A stretch of 7,315 nt of DNA, taken from Gammaproteobacteria bacterium (GTDB taxonomy: Bacteria; Pseudomonadota; Gammaproteobacteria; UBA6429; Thiohalophilaceae). This document shows, piece after piece, positions 1-6,653 of the stretch. Within the stretch, counting starts at the first letter, position 1. Every line of letters begins with the position of its first letter. The notes beneath the pieces were generated by a model. That model ran no database searches and was not told where the DNA came from. It saw only the letters and a list, made by a program, of their open reading frames with translations. A program made the translations under genes and the position numbers. Location of the stretch: positions 1 through 7,315 of the forward strand of contig JAADGZ010000105.1 of assembly GCA_013152045.1 (NCBI GenBank), written 5' to 3'.

Positions 1-184
1 CACACTGATGACAGGCACTGCCGCAGGCAGCGTTTGCCATCTGACGATGAACCCGACCTTTGCGCATCCATACCTCCAACATGCCGCGTACGGCATCCGG
101 ATCGGCGTCGAAATGCAGGGCGATATCGGCCAGCGCAGCCTGACCACGCTGTTCGAGATAGCGTTTGATGTCCGCAAGAATCAT
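1..184 (-). CDS. feoC: FeoC-like small protein of the ferrous iron operon (C-terminus beyond the window)
   Basis: This minus-strand frame opens with ATG at 184-182, inside the feoB stop (ATGA, 4-base overlap), and stays open to the left edge, giving 61 residues. It begins MILADIKRYLEQRGQAAL and continues with the helix-turn-helix pattern of FeoC (ADIALHF, then DAVRGMLEVWMRKGRV). It then reaches a Cys cluster with C54, C58 and C61 (CGSACHQC). Known FeoC proteins are about 80-90 residues: a winged-helix domain followed by clustered cysteines that can bind an Fe-S cluster. They have been proposed to regulate feo transcription or to protect and tune FeoB. The last 20-30 residues are missing only because the window ends. 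No strong Shine-Dalgarno site precedes the ATG, so translation is probably coupled to feoB. The assignment rests on position, length, fold pattern and cysteines; the exact role of FeoC is not settled in the literature I know. Confidence 0.87.
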   Translation of the reverse strand, partial: MILADIKRYLEQRGQAALADIALHFDADPDAVRGMLEVWMRKGRVHRQMANAACGSACHQC

Positions 185-2520
185 GAGCCAACGACCGTAT
201 CCGGTTCATGATTGCGCCGTCCCCAGCGGCGCAAAACGATAATCAGCATCGCAAACAGGCTCCACAGGCCAGCCAGCCAGAAAGCAGAGTCCGCCGGGTG
301 CTGATTCCAACTGGCGATCTGATAGAAGCTGACCGCCGTAATATAGGCCACCGTAGTCGTCCATGCGGCAACGAATATCGCCCAGCTGCGTCCGGCTTCG
401 CGTTTAATCGCGCCGATGGTGGCGACACAGGGAAAATACAGTAAAACAAACAGCAAATAGGCGAAGGCGCCAATCTGACCGTCAAAACGATGTTGCATCG
501 CGCCGAATACCCCCTGTCTGACGCCCTGTTTCTCGGCGATGGCCTGGCTGTCGGACAGATTACCCAGATCCAGACCAAGCGGATCCAGCAGGGCTTTGCC
601 CAGCGCCTCCAGATTAGTCGGAACCGTAGCGGCGGCAGCGTATAATCGTTGCCATAAATCGAATGGAACCGGTTTCTTGCCGGATTCGTTTTCGGCGAGG
701 CTGGTATACAGATTATCCAGTGTGCCAACCACCACTTCTTTGGCCAGTACACCGGAGATCACACCGACCACGGCCGGCCAGTTATCCTCCTGAATCCCCA
801 TCGGCGCGAAAACCGGAACCAGGACCCGGCTGGCCGCGCTGAGGACAGATTGCTCACTGTTCTCATTACCAAAGGAGCCGTCGGTGCCGATGGAATTGAG
901 CAGGTTCAAACCCAACACCATGATGATAATAACCTGACCGGCTTCTTTGACGAACAGTCGCACCCGATCCCAGGCGCGCAGCAGGATACCTTTCAGGGTT
1001 GGCAAATGATACGGCGGCAGCTCCATCATGAAACCGCTGCTGTTACCCGGCAACAGGGTATTTTTCATCAACAGGCCGGTAAGAATGGCCACCGCGATGC
1101 CGATGAGATACAGGGCGAAAACGATGTTCTGCCCGGAGTCAGGAAAAAAAGCCGCGGCAAATAAAGCATAAACCGGCAGGCGCGCACCACAGGACATGAA
1201 AGGATTCATTAAAATGGTGAGTTTGCGTTCACGCTCGTTCTCCAGCGTGCGCGTAGCCATGATGGCCGGCACGTTGCAGCCGAAGCCGACGATTAACGGC
1301 ACGAAAGCCTTGCCCGGCAGACCGATAGCGCGCATGGATCGATCCATGACGAAGGCGGCGCGCGCCATATAACCGGAATCTTCCAGCACCGAGAGGAACA
1401 GATACAGTGCGCCGATAATGGGAATGAAGGTCGCCACGATCTGCACGCCGCCGCCAATGCCGTTAGCCAGAAAAACACGCAACCAATCCGGTGCGCCAAA
1501 GCTACTGAGCAATTCACCAAAACCACTGACGAACAAGGTATTGGCCACGCCGTCAAAAAAATCAATAAAGGCACCGCCGATGTTCATGGTGAACAGGAAC
1601 ATCAGGTACATGATGGCTAGAAATACCGGGATGCCGGTCCACTTGCCCAGTACCACCTGATCGATGCTATCGCTGAGTGTGCGGGTCACCTGCCCTTTAT
1701 TATGCGACACACGTCTGGCCAGGATGTGGGCATGGCCGAAACGGGTATCGGCGATCAATACATCGGCGTCTTCACCGGCACGTTCGGCAATCTGGTGGCG
1801 CCAGTACTGCAGCTTATCCTGTACCGCCGTTTCCAGTTCATTGCCGCTATCACCGCTTTCGATCAACTTCAGGATTAACCAGCGCCGATTTGGCGCGGGC
1901 AGATCCTCCAGCACCGACTCCAGATCGCTGATAGCCTGTTCCACCACTTCGTCCAGCGCCAGCGGAAAACCGCCTTGCTCCCGACCATCCGCCACCGCCA
2001 ACATGCGCGCCTTCAGTTCGGTGGTCCCCTCGCCGGTCACGGCCACCACCGGTACCACCGGGCAGCCCAATTCCTGCGACAAGCGTTCGCAATCGATCTG
2101 AATGCCGCGCTTACGCGCCACGTCCATCATGTTCAGCGCCAGCACCAGGGGCACGCCCATTTCCAACAACTGCACGGTGAGATAGAGATTGCGTTCCAGA
2201 TTCGAGGCGTCGATCACGTTGACCACCAGATCGGCGTCGCGTGAAAGCAGATAGTCACGACTTACTTCTTCATCCAGCGAACTGGCATCGAAAGAGTAAA
2301 TGCCAGGCAGGTCGATGGCGGCCACTTCACGACCATCGAGTTCAAAGCGTCCTTCCTTGCGATCAACCGTCACCCCAGGCCAGTTGCCAGTCTTCTGGCG
2401 AATACCGGTAAAAGCATTGAACAGGGCCGACTTGCCACAATTGGGATTGCCCGCCAGGACAATGGTCAAGGCTGCCCTGTTTTTCGGGGAACGCCCACCA
2501 TTGTCACAGCAGCCGCCCAT
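181..2520 (-). CDS. feoB: Ferrous iron transporter FeoB (GTPase-coupled inner-membrane permease)
   Basis: The 779-residue protein matches the usual FeoB length of about 770. The N-terminal G domain shows G1 GNPNCGKS (24-31), the G2 threonine T51 in VTVDRKEG, G3 DLPG (70-73) and G4 NMMD (130-133). A helical GDP-dissociation-inhibitor-like region follows up to about residue 270, then a polytopic membrane part. That part carries the two Gate repeats: GFGCNVPA (412-419) with NPFMSCGARLP (439-449), and LAKEVVVG (592-599) with FPCVATIGAIKRE (696-708). FeoB imports Fe(II) across the inner membrane, with GTP hydrolysis controlling transport. The ATG at 2520 shares one base with the feoA stop (TGATG) and has no clear Shine-Dalgarno site, which points to termination-reinitiation from feoA. 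An N-terminal extension of about 18 residues before the G domain holds a Cys pair (C4, C5), absent from the E. coli protein as I recall it. All core motifs are intact, so it is very probably functional. Confidence 0.98.
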   Translation of the reverse strand: MGGCCDNGGRSPKNRAALTIVLAGNPNCGKSALFNAFTGIRQKTGNWPGVTVDRKEGRFELDGREVAAIDLPGIYSFDASSLDEEVSRDYLLSRDADLVVNVIDASNLERNLYLTVQLLEMGVPLVLALNMMDVARKRGIQIDCERLSQELGCPVVPVVAVTGEGTTELKARMLAVADGREQGGFPLALDEVVEQAISDLESVLEDLPAPNRRWLILKLIESGDSGNELETAVQDKLQYWRHQIAERAGEDADVLIADTRFGHAHILARRVSHNKGQVTRTLSDSIDQVVLGKWTGIPVFLAIMYLMFLFTMNIGGAFIDFFDGVANTLFVSGFGELLSSFGAPDWLRVFLANGIGGGVQIVATFIPIIGALYLFLSVLEDSGYMARAAFVMDRSMRAIGLPGKAFVPLIVGFGCNVPAIMATRTLENERERKLTILMNPFMSCGARLPVYALFAAAFFPDSGQNIVFALYLIGIAVAILTGLLMKNTLLPGNSSGFMMELPPYHLPTLKGILLRAWDRVRLFVKEAGQVIIIMVLGLNLLNSIGTDGSFGNENSEQSVLSAASRVLVPVFAPMGIQEDNWPAVVGVISGVLAKEVVVGTLDNLYTSLAENESGKKPVPFDLWQRLYAAAATVPTNLEALGKALLDPLGLDLGNLSDSQAIAEKQGVRQGVFGAMQHRFDGQIGAFAYLLFVLLYFPCVATIGAIKREAGRSWAIFVAAWTTTVAYITAVSFYQIASWNQHPADSAFWLAGLWSLFAMLIIVLRRWGRRNHEPDTVVGS

Positions 2521-2750
2521 CAGTCGAGCTTAACAGCGTGTACTTTTTCGGCGATTCCCTTGCCCAGTGCAACCCGGTTGCCCTGTTTCGCCACCACCAC
2601 ACCCCGACCGCGGTGGTGCAATACTTCGAGTTCCGACCCCACCGTCAGGCCGAGCGCCAACAGACGCCGGGTAAGCTGCTTGCCGCCGCTGATCGCCACC
2701 AGACGTACCTTCTGGCCGACCGGGGTGTCGCTGAGGGGCTGGCTGGACAT
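2520..2750 (-). CDS. feoA: FeoA, small SH3-like cytoplasmic partner of FeoB
   Basis: This is a 76-residue protein beginning MSSQPLSDTPVGQKVRLVAI and ending AEKVHAVKLD. The order is typical of FeoA: 'L..T.VGQKVRLVAISGG', then 'RRLLALGLTVGSELEVLHHRGRG', then 'VVVAKQGNRVALGKGIAEKV'. These form the small SH3-like beta-barrel. FeoA proteins are about 75 residues, are required for full Fe(II) uptake in several bacteria, and are thought to act at FeoB in the cytoplasm. I chose ATG 2750 with AAAGA just upstream. An in-frame TTG at 2774 would add 8 residues, but it lies inside the Fur-like site and about 5 bases from the predicted transcription start, so it is unlikely. The gene is first in feoABC and overlaps feoB by one base. 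Confidence 0.95.
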   Translation of the reverse strand: MSSQPLSDTPVGQKVRLVAISGGKQLTRRLLALGLTVGSELEVLHHRGRGVVVAKQGNRVALGKGIAEKVHAVKLD

Positions 2751-2772
2751 TCTTTCATCAATACCTGTAAAC

Positions 2773-2791
2773 AAGAATAGTTCTCATTATA
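2773..2791 (-). promoter_or_regulatory. Fur-box-like operator of the feo operon
   Basis: On the minus strand this 19-mer reads TATAATGAGAACTATTCTT and matches the classical Fur box (GATAATGATAATCATTATC) at 13 of 19 positions by hand alignment. It contains an imperfect dyad, GAGAA-CTA-TTCTT. It overlaps the -10 hexamer and the expected start point of the feoA promoter, where Fe(II)-Fur would block RNA polymerase. Fur control of feo is well known in enterobacteria. Its use here is inferred from the match and the position. Confidence 0.7.
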
Positions 2792-2815
2792 GCAAGGGGC
2801 TGACACATTAGTAAA
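2786..2815 (-). promoter_or_regulatory. Predicted sigma-70 promoter of feoABC
   Basis: Reading the minus strand, the -10 is a perfect TATAAT (2791-2786) preceded by TGC, giving an extended -10 (TGnTATAAT). The -35 candidate is TTTACT (2815-2810), 4 of 6 to consensus, with an 18-base spacer. Transcription would start near 2779, leaving a leader of about 30 bases before the feoA ATG at 2750. The Fur-like site overlaps the -10, so the promoter is expected to be active when iron is scarce. Confidence 0.65.
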
Positions 2816-2904
2816 TTCTTAAATATAAGCGTCAAAAAAGAGCGCGCATTCTGTCACTCCGTCGTGAGAGAAAGCCCCTCTCCCCGGTGAGCAGAGGGTG
2901 TTAA

Positions 2905-2986
2905 TGGAACAGCCGTGTTTCAACAACTATTTTTAGCGGTCTGACTGCGTTTCATAGTGCTATGATTCAGCTTAACGGCTGTTCCA
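2905..2986. repeat. 12-bp perfect inverted repeat with 58-base spacer
   Basis: The left arm TGGAACAGCCGT (2905-2916) is the exact reverse complement of the right arm ACGGCTGTTCCA (2975-2986). The spacer contains a small nested dyad, CATAG-TG-CTATG (2953-2964), overlapping the TATGAT that could act as a -10. The element ends 42 bases before the start codon of the DUF4010 gene and 26 bases before its ribosome binding site. It could be a leader RNA fold, paired sites for a DNA-binding protein, or the remnant of a small mobile repeat. Sequence alone does not decide. Confidence 0.65.
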
Positions 2987-3012
2987 GCAGATGATATCTT
3001 CAGCATATTAGC

Positions 3013-3018
3013 AAGGAG
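3013..3018 (+). promoter_or_regulatory. Ribosome binding site fixing a TTG start
   Basis: AAGGAG lies 10 bases before the TTG at 3029. The next in-frame Met is near residue 80, inside the membrane domain, so this site decides the start in favour of the rare TTG codon. Confidence 0.8.
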
Positions 3019-3028
3019 AATATCCCCC

Positions 3029-4330
3029 TTGAACGACACATCATTGCTCAGTGAGTTGCTCTCCCAGATCTGGTTTCGCTTTGCCCTGGTCGCCCTGTTC
3101 GGTTTTCTGACCGGGCTGGAGTTTCGTGAGTATATCCTGCTGCGAAGCAAGGAGCGCCCTGAGATTCCGACTATCAGTCTGGGCACCAGCCGCACCTTTA
3201 CCTTTATCGCCATCCTCGGCTATCTGCTGTTTATTCTGGATCCCGGCTACCGCCTCTACCTGGTCGGGATGGCTGGACTGCTGCTGTTTTTTGGCCTGTT
3301 CTATTATCATAAACTTAAAACCGGACAAACCGGTCTGCTGCAACCCCTGATCGCGCTCATCGTCTATACCTACGGCGTCATTATTTCTCTGCAGCCCCCC
3401 TGGTTTCTTATCCTCATCTTCGTCACCCTGGTCTTTACCCTTAGCACCTGGAAAAAAACCCACCGTTTTGTCGAAAACATCGATCCCAGGGAAATGCCCA
3501 CCCTGGCCAAGTTCCTGTTGCTGTCCGGCGTTATCCTGCCGTTACTGCCCGACACCGCCACCACCCCCTACCTACCGGTTACACCATTCAAAATATGGCT
3601 GGCCGTTGTGGTTATTTCCAGCATTTCCTATATCGGCTATATCCTGAAGAAGTATCTGCTCAAGCGACAGGGTTACCTGATTACCGGCCTGCTGGGCGGA
3701 CTGTATTCCAGTACCGCCACCACCGTGGTACTGGCACGCAAGAGCCGCGGTCTGGCGCAGGCGGATCCGTCTCTGAATGCCGGCATTATCTCGGCTACCG
3801 GCATGATGTACCTCAGACTGCTGATTCTGGTGGCAATTATGAATTCAGCACTGCTGCTGCAAGCTGCGCCGCCGTTACTGCTGCTGGGTCTGTTATCCAT
3901 CGGCATTGCCATACTGGTCGATAAAAAAGCAGGCAACATTCCCGACACCCCGCCAGATCTGGGACATTCAAATCCACTGGAATTAGGCATCGCCCTGCTG
4001 TTCGCCGTATTATTCGTGCTTATGCTGGTCATCACCCAACAGGTGATCAGCCATTTCGGCAAAACCGGACTAGATCTGCTATCCCTTATCGTAGGCTTCA
4101 CTGACATTGATCCCTTTGTGCTGTCAGTCCTCAGTGGCCACTATCAATCCATGAACGATCAGCAACTCATTGGTGCCATCATCGTCGCCGCCGGCAGCAA
4201 TAACCTGCTCAAGGCGGTCTATGCCTTTAGCCTCGGTGAGCGAAAAAATATTCGTAGCGTATCCCTGTTCCTGCTACTGCTTGGACTGGCCACCATCGCC
4301 TATGGCCTGGCCCTGCCCCAGTTTGGTTAA
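3029..4330 (+). CDS. MgtC/DUF4010-family polytopic membrane protein
   Basis: The 433-residue protein is strongly hydrophobic, with roughly 11-12 likely membrane segments. Its N-terminal part resembles the MgtC/SapB domain: a helix ending in GLEFRE (29-34) and, after a polar loop, GTSRTFTFIAILGYL (from residue 52). The second half, about 185-410, matches DUF4010: KIWLAVVVISSISYIGYIL, then LITGLLGGLYSSTATTVVLARKSR, then NPLELGIALLFA (315-326), GFTDIDPFVLS (356-366), and a final LIGAIIVAAGSNNLLKAVYAF. Length and domain order fit the common MgtC-DUF4010 proteins of about 420 residues. Their substrate is not established as far as I know; MgtC relatives are tied to Mg2+ or acid stress, which need not apply here. 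Start is TTG with AAGGAG 10 bases upstream. It is divergent from feoA and convergent with the broken ATPase gene, whose stop is 44 bases away. An ion-related role is inference. Confidence 0.88.
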   Translation: MNDTSLLSELLSQIWFRFALVALFGFLTGLEFREYILLRSKERPEIPTISLGTSRTFTFIAILGYLLFILDPGYRLYLVGMAGLLLFFGLFYYHKLKTGQTGLLQPLIALIVYTYGVIISLQPPWFLILIFVTLVFTLSTWKKTHRFVENIDPREMPTLAKFLLLSGVILPLLPDTATTPYLPVTPFKIWLAVVVISSISYIGYILKKYLLKRQGYLITGLLGGLYSSTATTVVLARKSRGLAQADPSLNAGIISATGMMYLRLLILVAIMNSALLLQAAPPLLLLGLLSIGIAILVDKKAGNIPDTPPDLGHSNPLELGIALLFAVLFVLMLVITQQVISHFGKTGLDLLSLIVGFTDIDPFVLSVLSGHYQSMNDQQLIGAIIVAAGSNNLLKAVYAFSLGERKNIRSVSLFLLLLGLATIAYGLALPQFG

Positions 4331-4374
4331 AACTCACAAAGCCCTGGGAGTGGAAAGTTTATACCGGAAAATGT

Positions 4375-5692
4375 TTATTGCAGATCACTGCTTAACAGCC
4401 ATAACCAAACCGGTACAATATCTATTTTTCCAGTATCAGTTTCAACCTGCTCTTCATTCTGCAAGGTCAAAATCTTTGCTGTTGAAATACCCGTTTCTTC
4501 CATTGCTGCACTCAATGCCCTAACTTCTCGTTTGCGAGTATTTTCATCGTTTATATCTAATGTCACTTGATAAAGAGAGTAAACCTTATCACTACCGGTC
4601 ACAATAAAGTCCACTTCATAGCCTTTCTTTGTTCGATAGTATTCAATATTCAAACCCCGCCTACGCAATTCCATAAATACCAGGTTCTCCAGCAACCGTC
4701 CCCAATCCGGCTGTGGTTTGTGCCGGAACGCATTGACAAGACCCGTATCTATGGCATAGATCTTACGTGGATTGACCTGTTTTGCTCGTACAGAACGGCT
4801 GTGGATCGAGACAGGATAAATCAGGTAGGCATCAGTTAAATATTCAAAATATTCATGCAGGGTATTTTTACCGCAAGCAATGCCCTGCGATTTCAGATCA
4901 TTATGAAATTTATTGATACTGAACAGGGTTGCGGGGGATGCGAGCAGGTGACGTATTAAATAACGTAAAGGCAACACATTACCCACCTGATAACGTTCTA
5001 CTACATCACGCAAAATAACGACATCGACATATTCCTGCAATATGCGCGTTTGATATTCTTCGCTGCATGTCTGCACTTCAGGAAATCCGCCCTTGCACAA
5101 ATAATTCCTCAGTCGATTTTCCAGCAGGGCGCGTTGTTTTGCCCCCGGACGAACGAGATATTCACCTGCAATCCCCTCATGCTGTAACGCTTCTTTAAAA
5201 CTGAAGGGGAACATTTCAGTGCTGATAGAACGTCCTCGAAGTGATGTTGCAATTTCGCGGCTTAATAATTTTGCCGAAGAACCGGTTACTGCAATTTGCA
5301 CATTTTCAGTATCCAGCAAACGCCGCAGGTAACTCTCCCAGCCGATAACATTCTGGATTTCATCAAAAAAGAAATAACAACGCCGCCCCCGATTTTGTGG
5401 GTACAAGCGATAATAGGCCTCAGAGATCCCAGATCCCCCCTAGATCCTGTGCTGTTAACGGGAAAAGACGTTCATCATCAAAGTTGATATAGAGGATGGA
5501 TTCCTTTGCTATTCCCTGATCAAGGTATTGCCTCATGATCTGAAATAAAAACCAAGTTTTACCCGTTCGACGCATACCAATAATCGCATCAATTTTACCC
5601 ATCAAGGCGGGTAGATCGACGCTTCTCAGAGTGAGTTCGGGCAAACTCCGCTCATGAAAATCCGTTATGAGTTGTTCGAATAGAGTATTCAT
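4375..5692 (-). pseudogene. AAA_14/DUF4143-type ATPase, split by a 7-bp tandem duplication
   Basis: The upstream frame starts at ATG 5692 (MNTLFEQLITDFHERSLPEL) and ends at TGA 5422-5420 after 90 codons. The downstream frame runs from before 5406 to the stop at 4375. Between them AGATCCC is repeated head to tail (5424-5437, plus strand). Deleting one copy gives 1311 bases, 436 residues plus stop, reading DLGGISEAYYRLYPQNRGR across the junction. The restored protein has Walker A GMRRTGKT (39-46), Walker B YFFFDEIQ (104-111), a TGSSAKLLS sensor segment (134-142), a DUF4143 C-terminal part and a late EVDFIV motif of nuclease-like flavour. These ATPases are common accessory genes of unclear role. 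An alternative upstream ATG at 5746 adds 18 residues with no family resemblance. The region is visibly richer in A+T than its neighbours, suggesting lateral origin. As it stands only a 90-residue fragment would be made, unless frameshifting or reversion occurs. Confidence 0.9.
5424..5437. repeat. 7-bp tandem duplication causing the frameshift
   Basis: Two adjacent copies of AGATCCC (5424-5430 and 5431-5437), followed by CCC, lie exactly where the ATPase reading frame breaks. On the coding strand this is GGGATCT twice after GGG. Net insertion is +7, shifting the frame by one. One copy restores a typical family sequence, so the ancestral state was most likely a single copy. Confidence 0.88.
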
Positions 5693-5963
5693 TATTCTAA
5701 TACTATCCCCCAAAGAGAGACAAATCAATGATAAATCATACCTCATCTAAAGCTAAGTTAACGTTTTTCACCTAATTTCTAGACGAGGTTTAACGATTCT
5801 AGATTAATATTCCGATACTCCTGATCAGAACAATCGAATAAACTATCCCGCCGCAAGCAGATAAGATATTCAATTTTAAGCCTGGGCTGGATAAGATAAG
5901 CTCCAGGCGGCCATTTTTATGGCCTACGATGAGACATTAAAGACTACCCTGACGAGTAAGTTT
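5693..5963. other. Divergent intergenic region between the broken ATPase and the unknown helical protein
   Basis: An A+T-rich stretch with no supported gene. It contains two copies of TTCTAGA (5777-5783 and 5797-5803), 20 bases apart. Two hairpins at 5880-5924 are listed separately. For the minus-strand gene, TTGATT and TAGTAT (17-base spacer) end close to ATG 5692 and would leave almost no leader, so I do not call a promoter. If ATG 5919 is the true start of the rightward gene, the intergenic part ends at 5918. Confidence 0.5.
5880..5924 (+). promoter_or_regulatory. Two abutting stem-loops in the leader of the rightward gene
   Basis: The first stem pairs GCCTGG (5880-5885) with CCAGGC (5903-5908), extended after a one-base bulge by GCT/AGC, around a 10-base loop. 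The second starts at the next base: GGCCAT (5909-5914) pairs with ATGGCC (5919-5924) around TTTT. The ATG at 5919 is inside this second stem. The structure may argue against 5919 as the start, or may control access to it. No T-run follows, so it is not a canonical terminator. Confidence 0.5.
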
Positions 5964-6644
5964 ATGAACAACAATATCGATAAAACCCTGGCTCAGGCAT
6001 CGCCTGAAACCCTGACCGAGCAGTTAAACCTGTTTCGCCAGCATCTGGCGGAACTACCCGCCAGCGCCAGTGAGCTGGATAAGAACCGAATCATTCTGGA
6101 CATTGCCGAAACGGAACTGGCGCTGGAACATAAAGACGAAGCCTGGAAGCTGGCGCGCGAAGCACTCAAGCTTTTTCTGCGACTGGATGCCTGGCAGGAG
6201 GCGGTGGAAGCCTGCAACGTGCTGTATCAAGCCGATCAACCGGCCTCCATTTCCGCGCTTGCCCAGGGTGTCTGGCTGGCGGTGAGTTTTCCAGTACTGG
6301 CCGATACCACGGTCGCGATGCTCACCCACATTGTCGATGAAACACCTGACGATTCCGATGGTGCGGCAGTGGCCGCCATGACAGCCTGCTATATCACCGA
6401 TCTGCGCAGCGAAGATGAAAAGCATGAAAGCCTCAGTTTTCTGGCCCGTAACCTGCTCGGCCAGGTTGCCAAACGACATAGCCAGATCAACTCCCAGGAA
6501 CAACTGGATATCTGGATCGAGAAAATGGAACTGCGTGATCCGCAGGTGTTCCTGCCTCGCCTGTCGATGATCATCAACATCATGGCCGGTGAAGACTGGT
6601 GGTTTGAACGCGAGGAACTGCGCCAGAAAATGCCGAATGCCTGA
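5964..6644 (+). CDS. Conserved-looking helical protein of unknown function (226 residues)
   Basis: I do not recognise a named family. The protein is soluble, acidic and probably all-helical, with no signal peptide or membrane segment. The first part (MNNNIDKTLAQASPETLTEQ, then ELDKNRIILDIAETELALEHKDEAWKLAREAL) has a TPR-like rhythm of paired amphipathic helices. The middle has HIVDETPDDSDGAAVAAMTA, and the end has LARNLLGQVAKRHSQINSQEQLDIWIEKMELRDPQVFLPRLSMIINIM followed by the Trp-rich GEDWWFEREELRQKMP. I prefer ATG 5964, with GAG 7 bases upstream. ATG 5919 would add 15 residues (241 total), but lies in a hairpin with only AGG 11 bases upstream. The G+C-rich codon use is native-looking, unlike the ATPase gene beside it. 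The gene stands alone and converges on the M48 protease gene across an inverted repeat. A protein-binding or scaffold role is a guess from the TPR-like helices. Confidence 0.8.
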   Translation: MNNNIDKTLAQASPETLTEQLNLFRQHLAELPASASELDKNRIILDIAETELALEHKDEAWKLAREALKLFLRLDAWQEAVEACNVLYQADQPASISALAQGVWLAVSFPVLADTTVAMLTHIVDETPDDSDGAAVAAMTACYITDLRSEDEKHESLSFLARNLLGQVAKRHSQINSQEQLDIWIEKMELRDPQVFLPRLSMIINIMAGEDWWFEREELRQKMPNA

Positions 6645-6653
6645 GAACCGCCG

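Larger units (their letters stand above)
2751..3028. other. Divergent intergenic region between feoA and the DUF4010 gene
   Basis: This is 278 bases with no supported gene. The left end holds the feo promoter and Fur-like site. The middle has a modest hairpin candidate, CCCTCT (2876-2881) with AGAGGG (2893-2898), 11-base loop, no T-run. The right end holds a 12-bp inverted repeat (2905-2986), listed separately. A TATGAT at 2961-2966 could be the -10 of the rightward gene, but no good -35 lies 16-18 bases upstream, so I do not call that promoter. Confidence 0.6.

Noticed and set aside
850..1164. Plus-strand open frame (104 codons) inside feoB
   Set aside because: It is fully antisense to conserved FeoB membrane segments, with no independent ribosome binding site or motif.
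2520..2774. TTG 2774 as the feoA start
   Set aside because: It lies in the Fur-like site almost at the predicted transcription start; ATG 2750 gives the usual FeoA length.
2876..2898. CCCTCT / AGAGGG hairpin as a terminator or riboswitch
   Set aside because: A six-pair stem with an 11-base loop and no T-run; too weak, and no riboswitch core is recognisable.
3041..3463. Minus-strand open frame (140 codons) opposite the DUF4010 gene
   Set aside because: Its Gln/Lys/Gly-rich translation is what antisense of Leu/Phe-rich membrane codons gives; the plus-strand frame matches a known family.
4329..4374. Possible terminator between the DUF4010 gene and the broken ATPase gene (AAACT / AGTTT)
   Set aside because: The pairing is only about five A-T-rich pairs over a long loop with no T-run.
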